This document shows, piece by piece, positions 43,589 to 52,212 of a stretch of 64,000 nucleotides of DNA (position 1 is the stretch's first letter; each line of letters starts with the position of its first letter). The notes under the pieces are model-generated. The model was given only the letters and a program-made list of their open reading frames with translations. It had not been told where the DNA came from and did not search any database. The position numbers and the translations under genes are program-made. The stretch is from Chromatiaceae bacterium (GTDB lineage Bacteria > Pseudomonadota > Gammaproteobacteria > Chromatiales > Chromatiaceae). The DNA is taken from contig JACKML010000008.1 of the NCBI GenBank assembly GCA_024235415.1, forward strand, positions 62,001-126,000, in the 5' to 3' direction.

Positions 43589-46546
43589 ATGTCAAATCAA
43601 ACAGTCACGACAACGTCGGACGCCGAGTATGCGTCTCTGGGCTTCTATCACAAGATCTCATACCTGCGTTCTGACACCTGGATCCGTCTCAGCCGTCTGG
43701 CCACCCGTATGCGCGAGGCGTCTACCGGCAGCGGCGACATCGAGACGCTGATGGAGGAGACGCGCAACACGATGACGATGCTGGAGCGCATCGAGGACTA
43801 CACCGCCTTCCCGTCCAAGGACGACTTCCGGCTGTTGTGGCGCCTGCTCGACGACCGCGAATTCAGCCTGCTGGAACGTGCCATCAGCCGGATTTCTCGC
43901 GCGCTTTCCAGTGACGTGTACCGCAATCGCCCGATTCACATCAGTCGCGGCCAGATCGACGGCGAGGAGAAAGACCAGGAACAGGAGGTCCTGGAGCTGC
44001 ACCTCGATACCACGATGAGCCAGACGCAGCCGTATTTCGAACTGCTGGTCGTAGACGACCTCACCCCGAAGGAAGAAGCCGTCATCCGCAGTTCGTTCCG
44101 CAGTGTGCAACGACCGGAAGACCAGTTCGTATACGACGTCATCGTGGTACCGAGTTTTGAAGACGCAGTAGCGGCCGTGCTGATCAACCCAAACATCCAG
44201 GCCTGCATCATCCGCTCCGGTTTCCGTTACAAGTCGAAGCGCAACTTCGGCATGTTCCAGCGCTACCTGGGCGGACTGAAAAAGCTTGATCTGGCGCTGA
44301 CCACATCAACGGACATGAGCATGATCCTGGGCAATATTCTGGCCGATTTGCGACCAGAGATTGACCTCTATCTGATCACCAACATGGCCGTCGAAACCTA
44401 TGCGGTACAGGATACCGGGTCGTTCCGCCGGATCTTTTATCGTGAAACCGACTATGTCGAACGCCACCTGAACATCATCCGCGGTATCTTCAAGCGCTTC
44501 GAGACACCCTTCTTCTCGGCGCTGAAGAAATACAGCCGGCAACCCACCGGGGTATTCCACGCAATGCCCATCTCGCGCGCCAAGTCATTGATCAGTTCAC
44601 ACTGGATCAGGGACATGCTCGAGTTCTACGGCCTGAATATCTTCATGGCGGAGACATCGGCCACGTCCGGCGGACTCGACTCCCTGCTACAGCCATCCGG
44701 CCCTTTGAAGAAGGCCCAGGAACTGGCCGCACGCGCATTCGGCGCACGCAATACCTTCTTCGTCACCAATGGCACATCTACGGCCAACAAGATCGTGGTG
44801 CAGGCACTGGTCAATCCGGGTGACATCGTCCTCGTCGACCGTGACTGCCACAAGTCACATCACTACGGCATGGTGTTGGCTGGCGCCGAGGTCGCCTATC
44901 TCGACGCCTATCCCCTGCATGACTATTCGATGTATGGCGGCGTACCCCTGCGCGAGATCAAGCGTCTGCTGCTGAAATACAAGGCCAGCAACCGCCTGCA
45001 CAAAGTGAAAATGCTGTTGCTCACCAACTGCACGTTCGACGGCATCGTCTACGATGTCGAGCGCGTGATGGAAGAGTGCCTGGCAATCAAGCCTGACCTC
45101 GTCTTTCTATGGGACGAGGCATGGTTCGCGTTCGCTGCGTTCAATCCGGTATATCGAACACGCACCGGCATGCGCGCCGCGCGCAAACTGCGCAACCGCT
45201 ACCGATCCGATGACTACCGAAAAGAATACAAAGCCTATCTGAAGCAGGTGGAGAATCTTGATCCCGGTGATATTGACGCCTGGGCGAACCTGCGACTCAT
45301 GCCTGATCCCGATCAGGTTCGGGTGCGCGTGTATGCCACCCAGTCCACACACAAGACACTGACATCACTGCGCCAGGGATCGATGATCCATGTCTACGAT
45401 CAGGACTTCCGGCAGAAGGCCGAGGCCCCGTTTCACGAAGCCTACATGACCCACACGTCCACCTCGCCGAACTACCAGATTCTCGCTTCACTGGACATCG
45501 GCCGCCGTCAGGTCGAACTCGAAGGCTACGAGATGGTGAACAAGCAGGTCGAATTGGCGCTGGTCTTGCGTGAGCAGATCAAGAACCAGCCCCTGCTCAA
45601 GAAATACTTCAGTATCTTGAGCACCAAACAGCTGATTCCGGAAGAGTTCCGTCAATCCGGCATAGAGAGCTATTACGACCCTGAGCTGGGCTGGTGTCGC
45701 ATGGAGGATGCATGGATCTACGAGCGTGACGAGTTTGTCATCGATCCGTCCCGCGTGACCCTGTTTATCGGTCGAACCGGCATCGATGGTGACACGTTCA
45801 AGAACGAGCACCTGATGGACAAGTACGGTATCCAGATCAACAAGACATCACGCAACACCGTGTTGTTCATGACCAACATCGGCACCTCTCGCAGCTCGAT
45901 CGCTTACCTAATCGAGGGTCTGATGAGCATCGCCCGCGAACTTGAGTGGCAACGCGAAGAGAACAGCTCGGCAGAAAACCGCTTGATGAACCGGCGCATC
46001 AACTCGTTGACCAACGACCTCCCGCCCCTACCCGACTTCAGCCATTTCCATCCGTCGTTCCATCGTTCGATCTCAGGCGACACGCCCGAAGGCGACATCC
46101 GGACCGCCTATTTCATGGGTCAGAACGACAGCCTGTGCGAACACCTTCGGATCGACAACAACGAGATGCAGCGGCAGATGAACGATGGCCGCGTCATGGT
46201 CTCGACGACCTTTGTCATTCCGTACCCGCCCGGCTTCCCCATCCTGGTGCCCGGCCAGGTAATCAGTCAGGACATTCTTGCGTTCATGCTGGCACTGGAC
46301 GTAAAGGAAATACACGGCTACCGCCCGGCATTGGGGCTGTCCGTCTTCACCGAGGAATCCTTGCGGGAAGTGAAAAACGCACCATCAGTCAGCGCAATCA
46401 CCGAGATCGTCGAGGTTGAACAGGCGCAGCCGGAAGCAGTGAAGGACGCTGCAAAACACCCGCCGGCCGGTGGCGATTCGAAAGCGAAGAAGACTGCCGC
46501 ATCCAGGAAGAAGGCGCCAAAACCCAACGTGGACAAGTCCGCCTGA
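43589..46546 (+). CDS. Long Orn/Lys/Arg decarboxylase-family PLP enzyme
   Basis: The 985-residue protein is about 230-270 residues longer than the E. coli inducible decarboxylases. Residues about 1-300 form an atypical N-terminal region with a receiver-like wing domain (FELLVVDDLTPKEEAVI). The fold-type I core follows: TNGTSTANKIVVQALVNPGD, the Asp in LVFLWDEAWFAF near 510, and the PLP Lys in YATQSTHKTLTSLRQGSM near 590. The family C-terminal domain runs to about 945, then an Ala/Lys-rich tail of about 40 residues. It should make putrescine, cadaverine or agmatine. The ATG at 43589 has AGGA 9 nt upstream. An ATP-grasp ligase gene follows. Confidence 0.92.
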   Translation: MSNQTVTTTSDAEYASLGFYHKISYLRSDTWIRLSRLATRMREASTGSGDIETLMEETRNTMTMLERIEDYTAFPSKDDFRLLWRLLDDREFSLLERAISRISRALSSDVYRNRPIHISRGQIDGEEKDQEQEVLELHLDTTMSQTQPYFELLVVDDLTPKEEAVIRSSFRSVQRPEDQFVYDVIVVPSFEDAVAAVLINPNIQACIIRSGFRYKSKRNFGMFQRYLGGLKKLDLALTTSTDMSMILGNILADLRPEIDLYLITNMAVETYAVQDTGSFRRIFYRETDYVERHLNIIRGIFKRFETPFFSALKKYSRQPTGVFHAMPISRAKSLISSHWIRDMLEFYGLNIFMAETSATSGGLDSLLQPSGPLKKAQELAARAFGARNTFFVTNGTSTANKIVVQALVNPGDIVLVDRDCHKSHHYGMVLAGAEVAYLDAYPLHDYSMYGGVPLREIKRLLLKYKASNRLHKVKMLLLTNCTFDGIVYDVERVMEECLAIKPDLVFLWDEAWFAFAAFNPVYRTRTGMRAARKLRNRYRSDDYRKEYKAYLKQVENLDPGDIDAWANLRLMPDPDQVRVRVYATQSTHKTLTSLRQGSMIHVYDQDFRQKAEAPFHEAYMTHTSTSPNYQILASLDIGRRQVELEGYEMVNKQVELALVLREQIKNQPLLKKYFSILSTKQLIPEEFRQSGIESYYDPELGWCRMEDAWIYERDEFVIDPSRVTLFIGRTGIDGDTFKNEHLMDKYGIQINKTSRNTVLFMTNIGTSRSSIAYLIEGLMSIARELEWQREENSSAENRLMNRRINSLTNDLPPLPDFSHFHPSFHRSISGDTPEGDIRTAYFMGQNDSLCEHLRIDNNEMQRQMNDGRVMVSTTFVIPYPPGFPILVPGQVISQDILAFMLALDVKEIHGYRPALGLSVFTEESLREVKNAPSVSAITEIVEVEQAQPEAVKDAAKHPPAGGDSKAKKTAASRKKAPKPNVDKSA

Positions 46547-46688
46547 GCGGATGCCGGTTGCCACGATGACAATCAGATCAATATGGGAACAGCTGGTCCG
46601 ATGGATCTCCACGCTGGATCCCTGGCCGGCACCCGGGCCGGACCGGGAGAACCCAATCCTCCACACTCAAGACAAGGGGCACACGCAA

Positions 46689-48140
46689 ATGAAAAGAACA
46701 CTGACGGGAATTTCAGACATCCGCCGCTTCTTTCACCGGAATGAACGGCCGATCTTTTTCATCAGCGCGACTAACTTCAACCTGCTGGGGATGGATGAGT
46801 GGGTCAAGAATTTTCATTACATCTGCTACGTCGACTGCTATGACGGTGCCCATCCAAACGTGTTCGTGCCGCCGGAAATCGCACATGCGGAGTTCGAAAG
46901 CATCGAGGACATCAACAACTACCTGCTGGAGCACAAACAGGTCATCGACTACATCAAGAGCTTCGGCCCCAACCCGGTGGCCGTGTTTCTGATGTTCGAT
47001 GAACGCACCGAGGAGCTGTGCCGCGAACTCGGCATCGAGATCTGGTTTCCATCGGCGAGTCTGCGTTCGCGCTGTGACAACAAAATGGAGACGGTACGTA
47101 TCGGCAACAAGGCCGGTGTGCCGAGCGCACCGAATGCGCTGTCCAAGGTCGAGAGCTACGCGCACCTCAAGCAGATCTGCGCAGAAAATGGCCTGGGCGA
47201 TGACGTGGTGATCCAGACCGCTTTTGGCGATTCCGGCCATACCACCTTCTTCATCGCCAGCGAGCAGGACTGGGACAAGCATGCAGATGAAATCACGCCC
47301 GACCCGGAGGTCAAAATCATGAAGCGCCTCAACTGCCGGGGCGCGACGCTGGAGGCCTGTACGACCAAGCAAGGCACGATCGTCGGCCCGCTGCTGACGG
47401 AAGTGGTCGGCGCAAAAGAACTGACACCGTACCGTGGCGGCTGGTGCGGCAACGAGATATTCCCGGGCGCTTTCACCCAGGATATCCGCGACAAGGCGAG
47501 AGACTACACCTTCCAGTTCGGTGAACAGCTACGCAAGGAGGGTTACCGTGGTTACTTCGATCTCGACTACCTGATCGATACGGACACCGGTGAGATCTAT
47601 CTGGGTGAACTCAACCCACGGGTGACCGGCGCCAGCTCCATGACCAATCACGCAGCATTCGCGCACGCCGACGCGCCGTTGTTCCTGTTCCATCTGCTGG
47701 AGTTCTCGGGCGCCCAGTTCGAGTTCGACGTCGAGGACCTGAACGCCCGCTGGTCGGATCCCGAGTACATCGACAGTTGGTGCCAACTGGTCATCAAACA
47801 CACGAATGACTCGGTTGATGTCGTCACCGATGCCCCGCCGACCGGGATCTGGAAGATGGAACCCGATGGTAACGTCACGTACAACCGGTTCGACTACCAC
47901 CGCCGCGCGGTGAGCAGCGAGCAGGAGGCATTCTTCCTGCGTATCACGGGACCGGACGATTACCGCTATGAAGGCGCCGATCTTGGCATCCTGATCCTGC
48001 GCGGCCGCTCGATGACCAACGAGTTCGTCCTGAACGATCGCGCGCGCAGCTGGATCAAAGGCATTCTTGCCAGTTACCAGGGCAAGCCGCTGGCCGCGCC
48101 CGAGATCGCGCCCGAGGCCGGCGCGTTCAAGATCATGTAG
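46689..48140 (+). CDS. ATP-grasp ligase (biotin carboxylase-like fold)
   Basis: The 483-residue protein has an ATP-grasp core. Residues about 105-160 form the lid start (SRCDNKMETVRIGNKAGVPS), followed by VIQTAFGDSGHTTFF as the nucleotide-binding strand pair and LGELNPRVTGASSMTNH with the Mg2+-binding Glu and Asn near residue 305. No biotin-carrier or carboxyltransferase genes are near, so acyl-CoA carboxylation is unlikely; peptide-bond-type ligation of a carboxylate to an amine is more in keeping with the neighbours. ATG 46689 is preferred over longer in-frame starts because AAGGGG lies about 10 nt upstream and the N-terminus then begins at the fold. Confidence 0.85.
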   Translation: MKRTLTGISDIRRFFHRNERPIFFISATNFNLLGMDEWVKNFHYICYVDCYDGAHPNVFVPPEIAHAEFESIEDINNYLLEHKQVIDYIKSFGPNPVAVFLMFDERTEELCRELGIEIWFPSASLRSRCDNKMETVRIGNKAGVPSAPNALSKVESYAHLKQICAENGLGDDVVIQTAFGDSGHTTFFIASEQDWDKHADEITPDPEVKIMKRLNCRGATLEACTTKQGTIVGPLLTEVVGAKELTPYRGGWCGNEIFPGAFTQDIRDKARDYTFQFGEQLRKEGYRGYFDLDYLIDTDTGEIYLGELNPRVTGASSMTNHAAFAHADAPLFLFHLLEFSGAQFEFDVEDLNARWSDPEYIDSWCQLVIKHTNDSVDVVTDAPPTGIWKMEPDGNVTYNRFDYHRRAVSSEQEAFFLRITGPDDYRYEGADLGILILRGRSMTNEFVLNDRARSWIKGILASYQGKPLAAPEIAPEAGAFKIM

Positions 48141-48238
48141 GCGAACCACACCGGTCCGGCTTGTGCCTGCTCGTCAGCGTCGCAAGCCTGATGCGGCGCA
48201 TCGCGCCTGCCTCGACCGGTGAGATGCAGCACCAGCGC

Positions 48239-49237
48239 ATGGAAAGAACGATATACGCGATCGCCGAGCCGCTGCCCGGGACCAAGTGGGCAACGCTGTT
48301 CCGCTATCACTGGCAAGCCTATCGACGTTGGTTCCTCAGCGAAGGAGCCACCGAACGCCAGCTCTATCTGAGCTCGCGCAGAGCCCTGCAACAGCACATG
48401 CCGGAACTGATACCCACCTATGAAAGCCTGCTGGAGCTCTCCGGCGGCGGCGATCTGGCGGCGCGCTTCCTCAGCCTTTACTGTCCACCCGCCTACATGC
48501 GGGGCTGTTCCCAGGCAGTATGGACCGGGACACCGCCCATCCTGATACGCAACTACGATTACAGCCCACGGTTGTTCGAGGGCACTGTGTTGAGAACGTG
48601 CTGGAACGGCCGCGTGGTGGCCGGTACAGGCGATTGTCTATGGGGTCTGGTGGATGGCATGAACGAAGACGGCCTGGCCGTCTCGCTGAGCTTTGGCGGA
48701 CGCCGCGCCGTCGGCAAGGGCTTTGGCGTACCACTGCTGCTGCGTTACGTGCTCGAATTCTGTTCAACGACCAGAGATGCGGTGGAGGCGCTGTGCCGGA
48801 TCCCCACGCATATGTCGTACAACGTGACCGTGCTGGACCGGCAGGGGATCTTCAAGACCGTCTTCATCGCCCCCGATCGCAAACCACTTGTCCAGGACCT
48901 GGCGATGACGACCAACCATCAGCACAGTATCGAATGGCATCAGCATGCACGGGCATCGGCGACGCTCGAACGCGAGCGCGCATTGCAACGCCATCTCGAA
49001 GTCTACGCCGACGATTCCTACCGTCTGGTACGGGCGTTCCTGCGTGCACCACTGCATTCGACAGCCTACCGCAGGGGCTTCGGTACGCTGTACACCGTGG
49101 TCTACAACCCCAGCACCCTGGCATTCGAATACCTGTGGCCGAATGACAGCTGGAGTTTTTCGTTGCCTCAGTTCGTTGAAGGCACCCGTACAGTGGACTT
49201 TCCACTTGTCCCGGACTCGATAGAACTACTGCATTGA
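48239..49237 (+). CDS. C45-family (acyl-CoA:6-APA acyltransferase-like) Ntn hydrolase
   Basis: This protein of about 332 residues resembles the C45 autoproteolytic family. The expected self-cleavage nucleophile is Cys90 in AYMRGCSQAVW, followed by ILIRNYDYSP and LWGLVDGMNEDGLAVSLSFG, the blocks that build the Ntn active site. Family members cleave or form amide bonds of acylated amines. Several in-frame starts exist (48161 TTG, 48191, 48224, 48239) and none has a clear ribosome binding site; I list the shortest that keeps the conserved MERTIYAIAEPLPG. The gene follows the ATP-grasp ligase by about 100 bp, and its activity could reverse or relay that ligase. Confidence 0.82.
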   Translation: MERTIYAIAEPLPGTKWATLFRYHWQAYRRWFLSEGATERQLYLSSRRALQQHMPELIPTYESLLELSGGGDLAARFLSLYCPPAYMRGCSQAVWTGTPPILIRNYDYSPRLFEGTVLRTCWNGRVVAGTGDCLWGLVDGMNEDGLAVSLSFGGRRAVGKGFGVPLLLRYVLEFCSTTRDAVEALCRIPTHMSYNVTVLDRQGIFKTVFIAPDRKPLVQDLAMTTNHQHSIEWHQHARASATLERERALQRHLEVYADDSYRLVRAFLRAPLHSTAYRRGFGTLYTVVYNPSTLAFEYLWPNDSWSFSLPQFVEGTRTVDFPLVPDSIELLH

Positions 49238-49250
49238 CACGACACCTGCG

Positions 49251-50192
49251 TCAATCGCCGACGAAACCGGCAATGCTCGCCGGTGGAACCTCGGAAACCT
49301 CATCGTCAACAGGCACGTGTTCAGTGAGACCTGCACGTGAACCACGATGTGGTTTGGTCAAGGGACCAAGACTTTGCAGATACGTCTCTGATCCCGGGAT
49401 ACGCTGGTAAACCGGAAAGTCGACAGGGCGGTCGCGAAAACTCTTCAGCGGCTGACCAAGGCTGCGTATCCCGACCTCACGTTCGCGCCGGACACGACTG
49501 AGATTGATCTCGACCGGGATCATCTCCTCGCCGCCGCCCGCCTGGTGTATGACGTAACCCGCAGGACCGACGATGATCGACGACCCCACGCCACCGTCAC
49601 CAACACCGTTGATGTCGAAAAAGTAACATTGGTTGGTCACTGCGGTCGCACGGGCAATCGACAGTTCCACGTCGCGATCAATGGTATCCGTCATGGTCGG
49701 GTGGAGAATGACCTCGGCACCCATTGAAACCAGCGTCCGCGACGTCTCCGGAAACCACATGTCGTAGCAGATCGAGACCCCGAAGCGCCCCACTTCGGGG
49801 ACGTCGAACACCAGGAAATCCTCGCCTTGAGCAACATGGTTTTCATAAGGTTGGAACGGAAACATCTTGCGATACCGGCCCACCACATTCCCACTGGGGT
49901 CGATCACCGAGGCCGTGTTGTAAACGAGATCGCCTGCGAGTTCGAACATCGAACCCGGCAGCAGCCAGATGCGGTGTTTCGCTGCCATGTCGCGGAATGC
50001 ATCTTCCGCCGGGCCGGGCAGAGGCTGCGCGTGCCCAGGCAGAGGCCCGAAAGGCGCAAGTTCACTGAACATCACCATCTGTACCCAGGGGAAACGGGCC
50101 ATCAGGATGTCGAGTCGGTGAGACATCGCCAGGATATTGTCCTGTAGCGCAGAGATACGCATCTGGATGCCGGCAATTGCAAATGGGGTCAT
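49251..50192 (-). CDS. Nitrilase-superfamily carbon-nitrogen hydrolase (amidase)
   Basis: The 313-residue hydrolase has the Glu-Lys-Cys triad: Glu in VMFSELAPFG near residue 44, Lys in GRYRKMFPFQPYE near 109, Cys in VSICYDMWFPETSR near 142. It resembles aliphatic amidases and N-carbamoylputrescine or omega-amidase-type enzymes; the exact substrate is not readable. It converges with the C45 hydrolase gene (13-bp gap) and completes a set of amide-handling enzymes next to the basic amino acid decarboxylase. Confidence 0.9.
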   Translation of the reverse strand: MTPFAIAGIQMRISALQDNILAMSHRLDILMARFPWVQMVMFSELAPFGPLPGHAQPLPGPAEDAFRDMAAKHRIWLLPGSMFELAGDLVYNTASVIDPSGNVVGRYRKMFPFQPYENHVAQGEDFLVFDVPEVGRFGVSICYDMWFPETSRTLVSMGAEVILHPTMTDTIDRDVELSIARATAVTNQCYFFDINGVGDGGVGSSIIVGPAGYVIHQAGGGEEMIPVEINLSRVRREREVGIRSLGQPLKSFRDRPVDFPVYQRIPGSETYLQSLGPLTKPHRGSRAGLTEHVPVDDEVSEVPPASIAGFVGD

Positions 50193-50376
50193 GGACTGTC
50201 TCCTCGACGGCGCGCACCGTTCTCGAAAATCACGCTCACGGTCGGCTTAACCGGACCGACCGGGCGATGAACCTCAACCTGCGGGCTGGCGCCACGTGTA
50301 ATGCAGATTTACCTTTGACCGATACTACGCTGTTTCGGTGCCCACCGCTGTGCACAATGACCCGGTCACAGCGTCA

Positions 50377-52059
50377 TCAGGGACGTTCCAGGGAGCCATG
50401 CAAAGTCAGCTGCGGGAACGGGATTTCCCAGCCGTTTTCACTGCATGCGTCGGTGCAGTAACGTTGAAGGGCACGGCGCAGGCGGTTGTACAGATCACCC
50501 ACCTCACCCTTGAAGTCGGCGATCACCGCCAGCTCAAGCGACGACTCGGCAGCACGATTGAACTCGACCCGCAGATTGACCAATTGCTCCCCGTACCCTT
50601 CGGCCTGCAGCCGCGACAAGACGTAATCGTGCAGCGTGGTGACCACGGACGTCGTGGCCTCTTTCTGCAGGGCGTAACTGATACCGAAAATCTCCTTGAG
50701 GCGGAAACTCACTGCCAGGTTGCGTGGTGAATTCGCCAGGAAATCCCCGGTGAGGTAGGTGAGTTTCGCTCCTCCCCGCTCCACCAGTTGCACCAGTTCG
50801 GGCGAAATGCCGGTCACCTTGCCACGAACCCCGTCGTTCAGGATCACCCAGTCCCCTTTGCGACACGGAAACCACGGTTCGTCAGACCTGCACGGGCGTG
50901 ACTTGAGCTTGGCCATTTCCTGGATATGCAGACGCTGACTGAGTTCAGCGACCGGGTTGCTGAGCGTACAGAAGAAATTGATCTCCTCGACCAGCCAGGG
51001 AATGCCATCGAGATAAAGGCGCTCGCCCTCACGTACCGCACCGATATTGAGGAAGATCTGCATCTGGTGCCAATACTTCGGGAGCGTGTGACGCAGCGTC
51101 AGCACAGCCCCAATCAGCAACAACAGGCCAAGGCTGAACAGCACCCAGTCCTCGACCAGGTAGAAAACGATCATCGGACCGATCACGATCAGCACAAAAG
51201 TCACGGTACGGTGGAGCAACTCCACCAGGCGTACACGGAAACTGCGATGGCGGCTCCGGAACCCTGGAAAGTAACGCTGCAGCATCGAGAAACTCAGACG
51301 TGACAGCAAGACCACCGCAAGGATGACCAGCAGCGCCTCGATGATATAGAGCCCGCGCTTTTGGAAGAACGACTTGAGGTAACTCTGTGAGGCCTCGGCG
51401 ATCGAGGTCTCCGAAGCAACCAGCTTGGACAGCTGCAACTCGGCCGCCTGCAGTTCGCTGCTCATGAAGGCCAGCTGTCTCGTCCAGTTGGCCAACACCG
51501 CAGCAACGGCTTCATTCATCGCAGGGTCATCGCCCTGTTGGGCGAGTTTCTCGAGGTTGCCGATAGCCTGCCTGATGATCGGCAGCCGTTCTTCGTAGTA
51601 TGCGATCTTCTCCTTCTGCTCGGCCTTTTGCCTGACGTGGGCAGTCATCTCCTTCATTTCATCGATAGCGGGGCGCAACAGCGCAAAGATCTCTTTCTGA
51701 AAGTCGAACGCTTCGGCGGCTTCGGTGCGCAGCTTGCTCGCATCGACACCGGTGGCGACGCTCTCGAAATTCCGGCTGACGGTCTGAAGATCCGCCTCCG
51801 CCTTCTCCAGCTCTTTGACCAGCACGGCCCGCTCTGCGTCCGACTGGGCTTGCGCCAATCGTGTCCTGATTTCCCTGACGTCGCTCTGCAACCCGGCACG
51901 CAGGCTGATGATGCCGGACAGCGTGGTCAACGTCTCGGCGACGATCTGGTCCGACTTTTCGTTGGCCGCCACGACAGCGGGCACCGAAAACAAGGTCAGC
52001 GACCACAACAGAAGGACCAAAGCGGATAGATGGTTCCGCCCCACCAGACTACAAGTCAT
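50377..52059 (-). CDS. MscS-like mechanosensitive channel family protein with long periplasmic coiled coil
   Basis: The 560-residue protein has a signal sequence or first helix (ALVLLLWSLTLFSVPAVVAA) and a Gln/Glu/Lys-rich coiled-coil region (residues about 30-235). Three or four membrane helices (about 240-345) are followed by an MscS-type beta domain near 420 (FPCRKGDWVILNDGVRGKVTG) and a C-terminal alpha-beta domain. The glycine/alanine-rich pore helix of canonical MscS is not evident. ATG 52059 is used instead of the longer frame. It lies alone between nitrilase and GGDEF genes on the same strand. Confidence 0.8.
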   Translation of the reverse strand: MTCSLVGRNHLSALVLLLWSLTLFSVPAVVAANEKSDQIVAETLTTLSGIISLRAGLQSDVREIRTRLAQAQSDAERAVLVKELEKAEADLQTVSRNFESVATGVDASKLRTEAAEAFDFQKEIFALLRPAIDEMKEMTAHVRQKAEQKEKIAYYEERLPIIRQAIGNLEKLAQQGDDPAMNEAVAAVLANWTRQLAFMSSELQAAELQLSKLVASETSIAEASQSYLKSFFQKRGLYIIEALLVILAVVLLSRLSFSMLQRYFPGFRSRHRSFRVRLVELLHRTVTFVLIVIGPMIVFYLVEDWVLFSLGLLLLIGAVLTLRHTLPKYWHQMQIFLNIGAVREGERLYLDGIPWLVEEINFFCTLSNPVAELSQRLHIQEMAKLKSRPCRSDEPWFPCRKGDWVILNDGVRGKVTGISPELVQLVERGGAKLTYLTGDFLANSPRNLAVSFRLKEIFGISYALQKEATTSVVTTLHDYVLSRLQAEGYGEQLVNLRVEFNRAAESSLELAVIADFKGEVGDLYNRLRRALQRYCTDACSENGWEIPFPQLTLHGSLERP

Positions 52060-52212
52060 TTCCCGACAACTCCTTGTTCGTGTTTCTGTGAGTTCCTGTG
52101 CCTGCTGCCCGTGGGCGTCGCCGCGCCGCGGCAACCATGAAGCAAGACTTCGTCTAAGGGCGCATTGGGCTGGACTTGGGCAAACCGAATCCCCGAGGCG
52201 ATAACCCGGTGC

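Noticed and set aside
46689..48140. Biotin carboxylase subunit of acyl-CoA carboxylase
   Set aside because: No biotin carrier domain or carboxyltransferase gene is present, and the neighbours are amine and amide enzymes; only the ATP-grasp fold is shared.
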